In this document: piece by piece, positions 63,701 to 64,000 of the stretch
Position numbering within the stretch: the stretch's first letter is position 1
Layout: each line of letters begins with the position of its first letter
Source of the DNA: Chaetoderma sp. LZ-2023a
Taxonomy: Eukaryota; Mollusca; Caudofoveata; Chaetodermatida; Chaetodermatidae
Reading direction: 5' to 3'
DNA: 64,000 nt
NCBI GenBank assembly: GCA_034401795.1
Contig: CM067367.1
Coordinates: forward strand, 28,349,916-28,413,915
The notes under the pieces: model-generated
What the model saw: the letters and a program-made list of their open reading frames with translations, nothing else
What the model was told of the DNA's origin: nothing
Database searches by the model: none
Program-made: the position numbers and the translations under genes

Positions 63701-64000
63701 TCCGCCTCGCACCTTGTGAAACTCTTGCTGAATGGTTTTAAGTAGGCAAGAGCAGGTCAAAGTGGGAAGCTTAGGAAACATTGAATTGTAATATTTAACG
63801 CGTGTGAATAGATCGCTAGGTAACAGTAAAAGTTACCAACTTTGTAGGTTTATTGTATAGTTAAAGTTAGCAAGTAAAACGATCACCTTGTGATATATAC
63901 AAGGCAAAAGTTTGTCACATATTTGTTGTTATTCTGAAGAACACGAAAGACCACCGTGTCGAACCAATCGTTCTGAAGCGCGCAGTTAGATCAGGCCCAG

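Overview
This window looks like a TE-saturated stretch of a metazoan nuclear genome. The evidence is spliceosomal exon signals, invertebrate-type LINE, Penelope, Gypsy, hAT and piggyBac-like remnants, tRNA-derived SINEs, and long di-, tri- and tetranucleotide tracts. A tandem element with CTCACCTGG/CCAGGTGAG ends at 59.5-60.7 kb is of a kind familiar from molluscs and some other marine invertebrates. I therefore infer a marine invertebrate but cannot place the species. There is no bacterial or organellar signal.

Layout. 1-3.28 kb: a nearly intact Penelope-like element (PLE). Its ORF1 has a proline-rich repeat and an SGNH-hydrolase-like domain. Its ORF2 has RT and a GIY-YIG endonuclease, has no ATG, and opens at a canonical T_TTA_AAC heptamer in -1 phase to ORF1. 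3.3-9.4 kb: palindromic MITEs inserted in and around a decayed Gypsy polyprotein on the minus strand. 9.4-21.4 kb: SINEs, a LINE RT fragment (minus), TTAA-flanked palindromic MITEs and large microsatellites. 21.5-23.7 kb: a strand-asymmetric, G-poor higher-order repeat. 23.7-27.8 kb: mostly unrecognised sequence. 27.8-38.8 kb: dense MITEs, LINE scraps and one candidate terminal exon. 38.1-49.6 kb: the best candidate host gene, coding for a small secreted protein of 118 residues in three coding exons with compatible phase-1 junctions. Its 9.7-kb second intron holds two head-to-head copies of one LINE family, with a hAT-like element (8-bp duplication) and two MITEs nested in or between them. A MITE carrying a 13-unit minisatellite with TGACGTCA (CRE) motifs lies immediately upstream of its first coding exon. 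49.7-54.4 kb: a cluster of MITE copies. 54.4-64 kb: tandem repeats, an internally deleted LINE, long hairpins, a 157-bp tandem array, a SINE remnant and a TATA/CCAAT promoter-like region at the right edge.

The unifying pattern is an approximately 90-bp hairpin (arms TTGAATATTTTGAAACTAAT ... GTTGCTGCC). It recurs at the centre of several MITE families with unrelated ends, and also as isolated remnants. The same MITEs scatter TGACGTCA sites through the region. Apart from the secreted-protein gene and perhaps one or two orphan exons, nearly everything I can interpret is mobile DNA or simple repeat.
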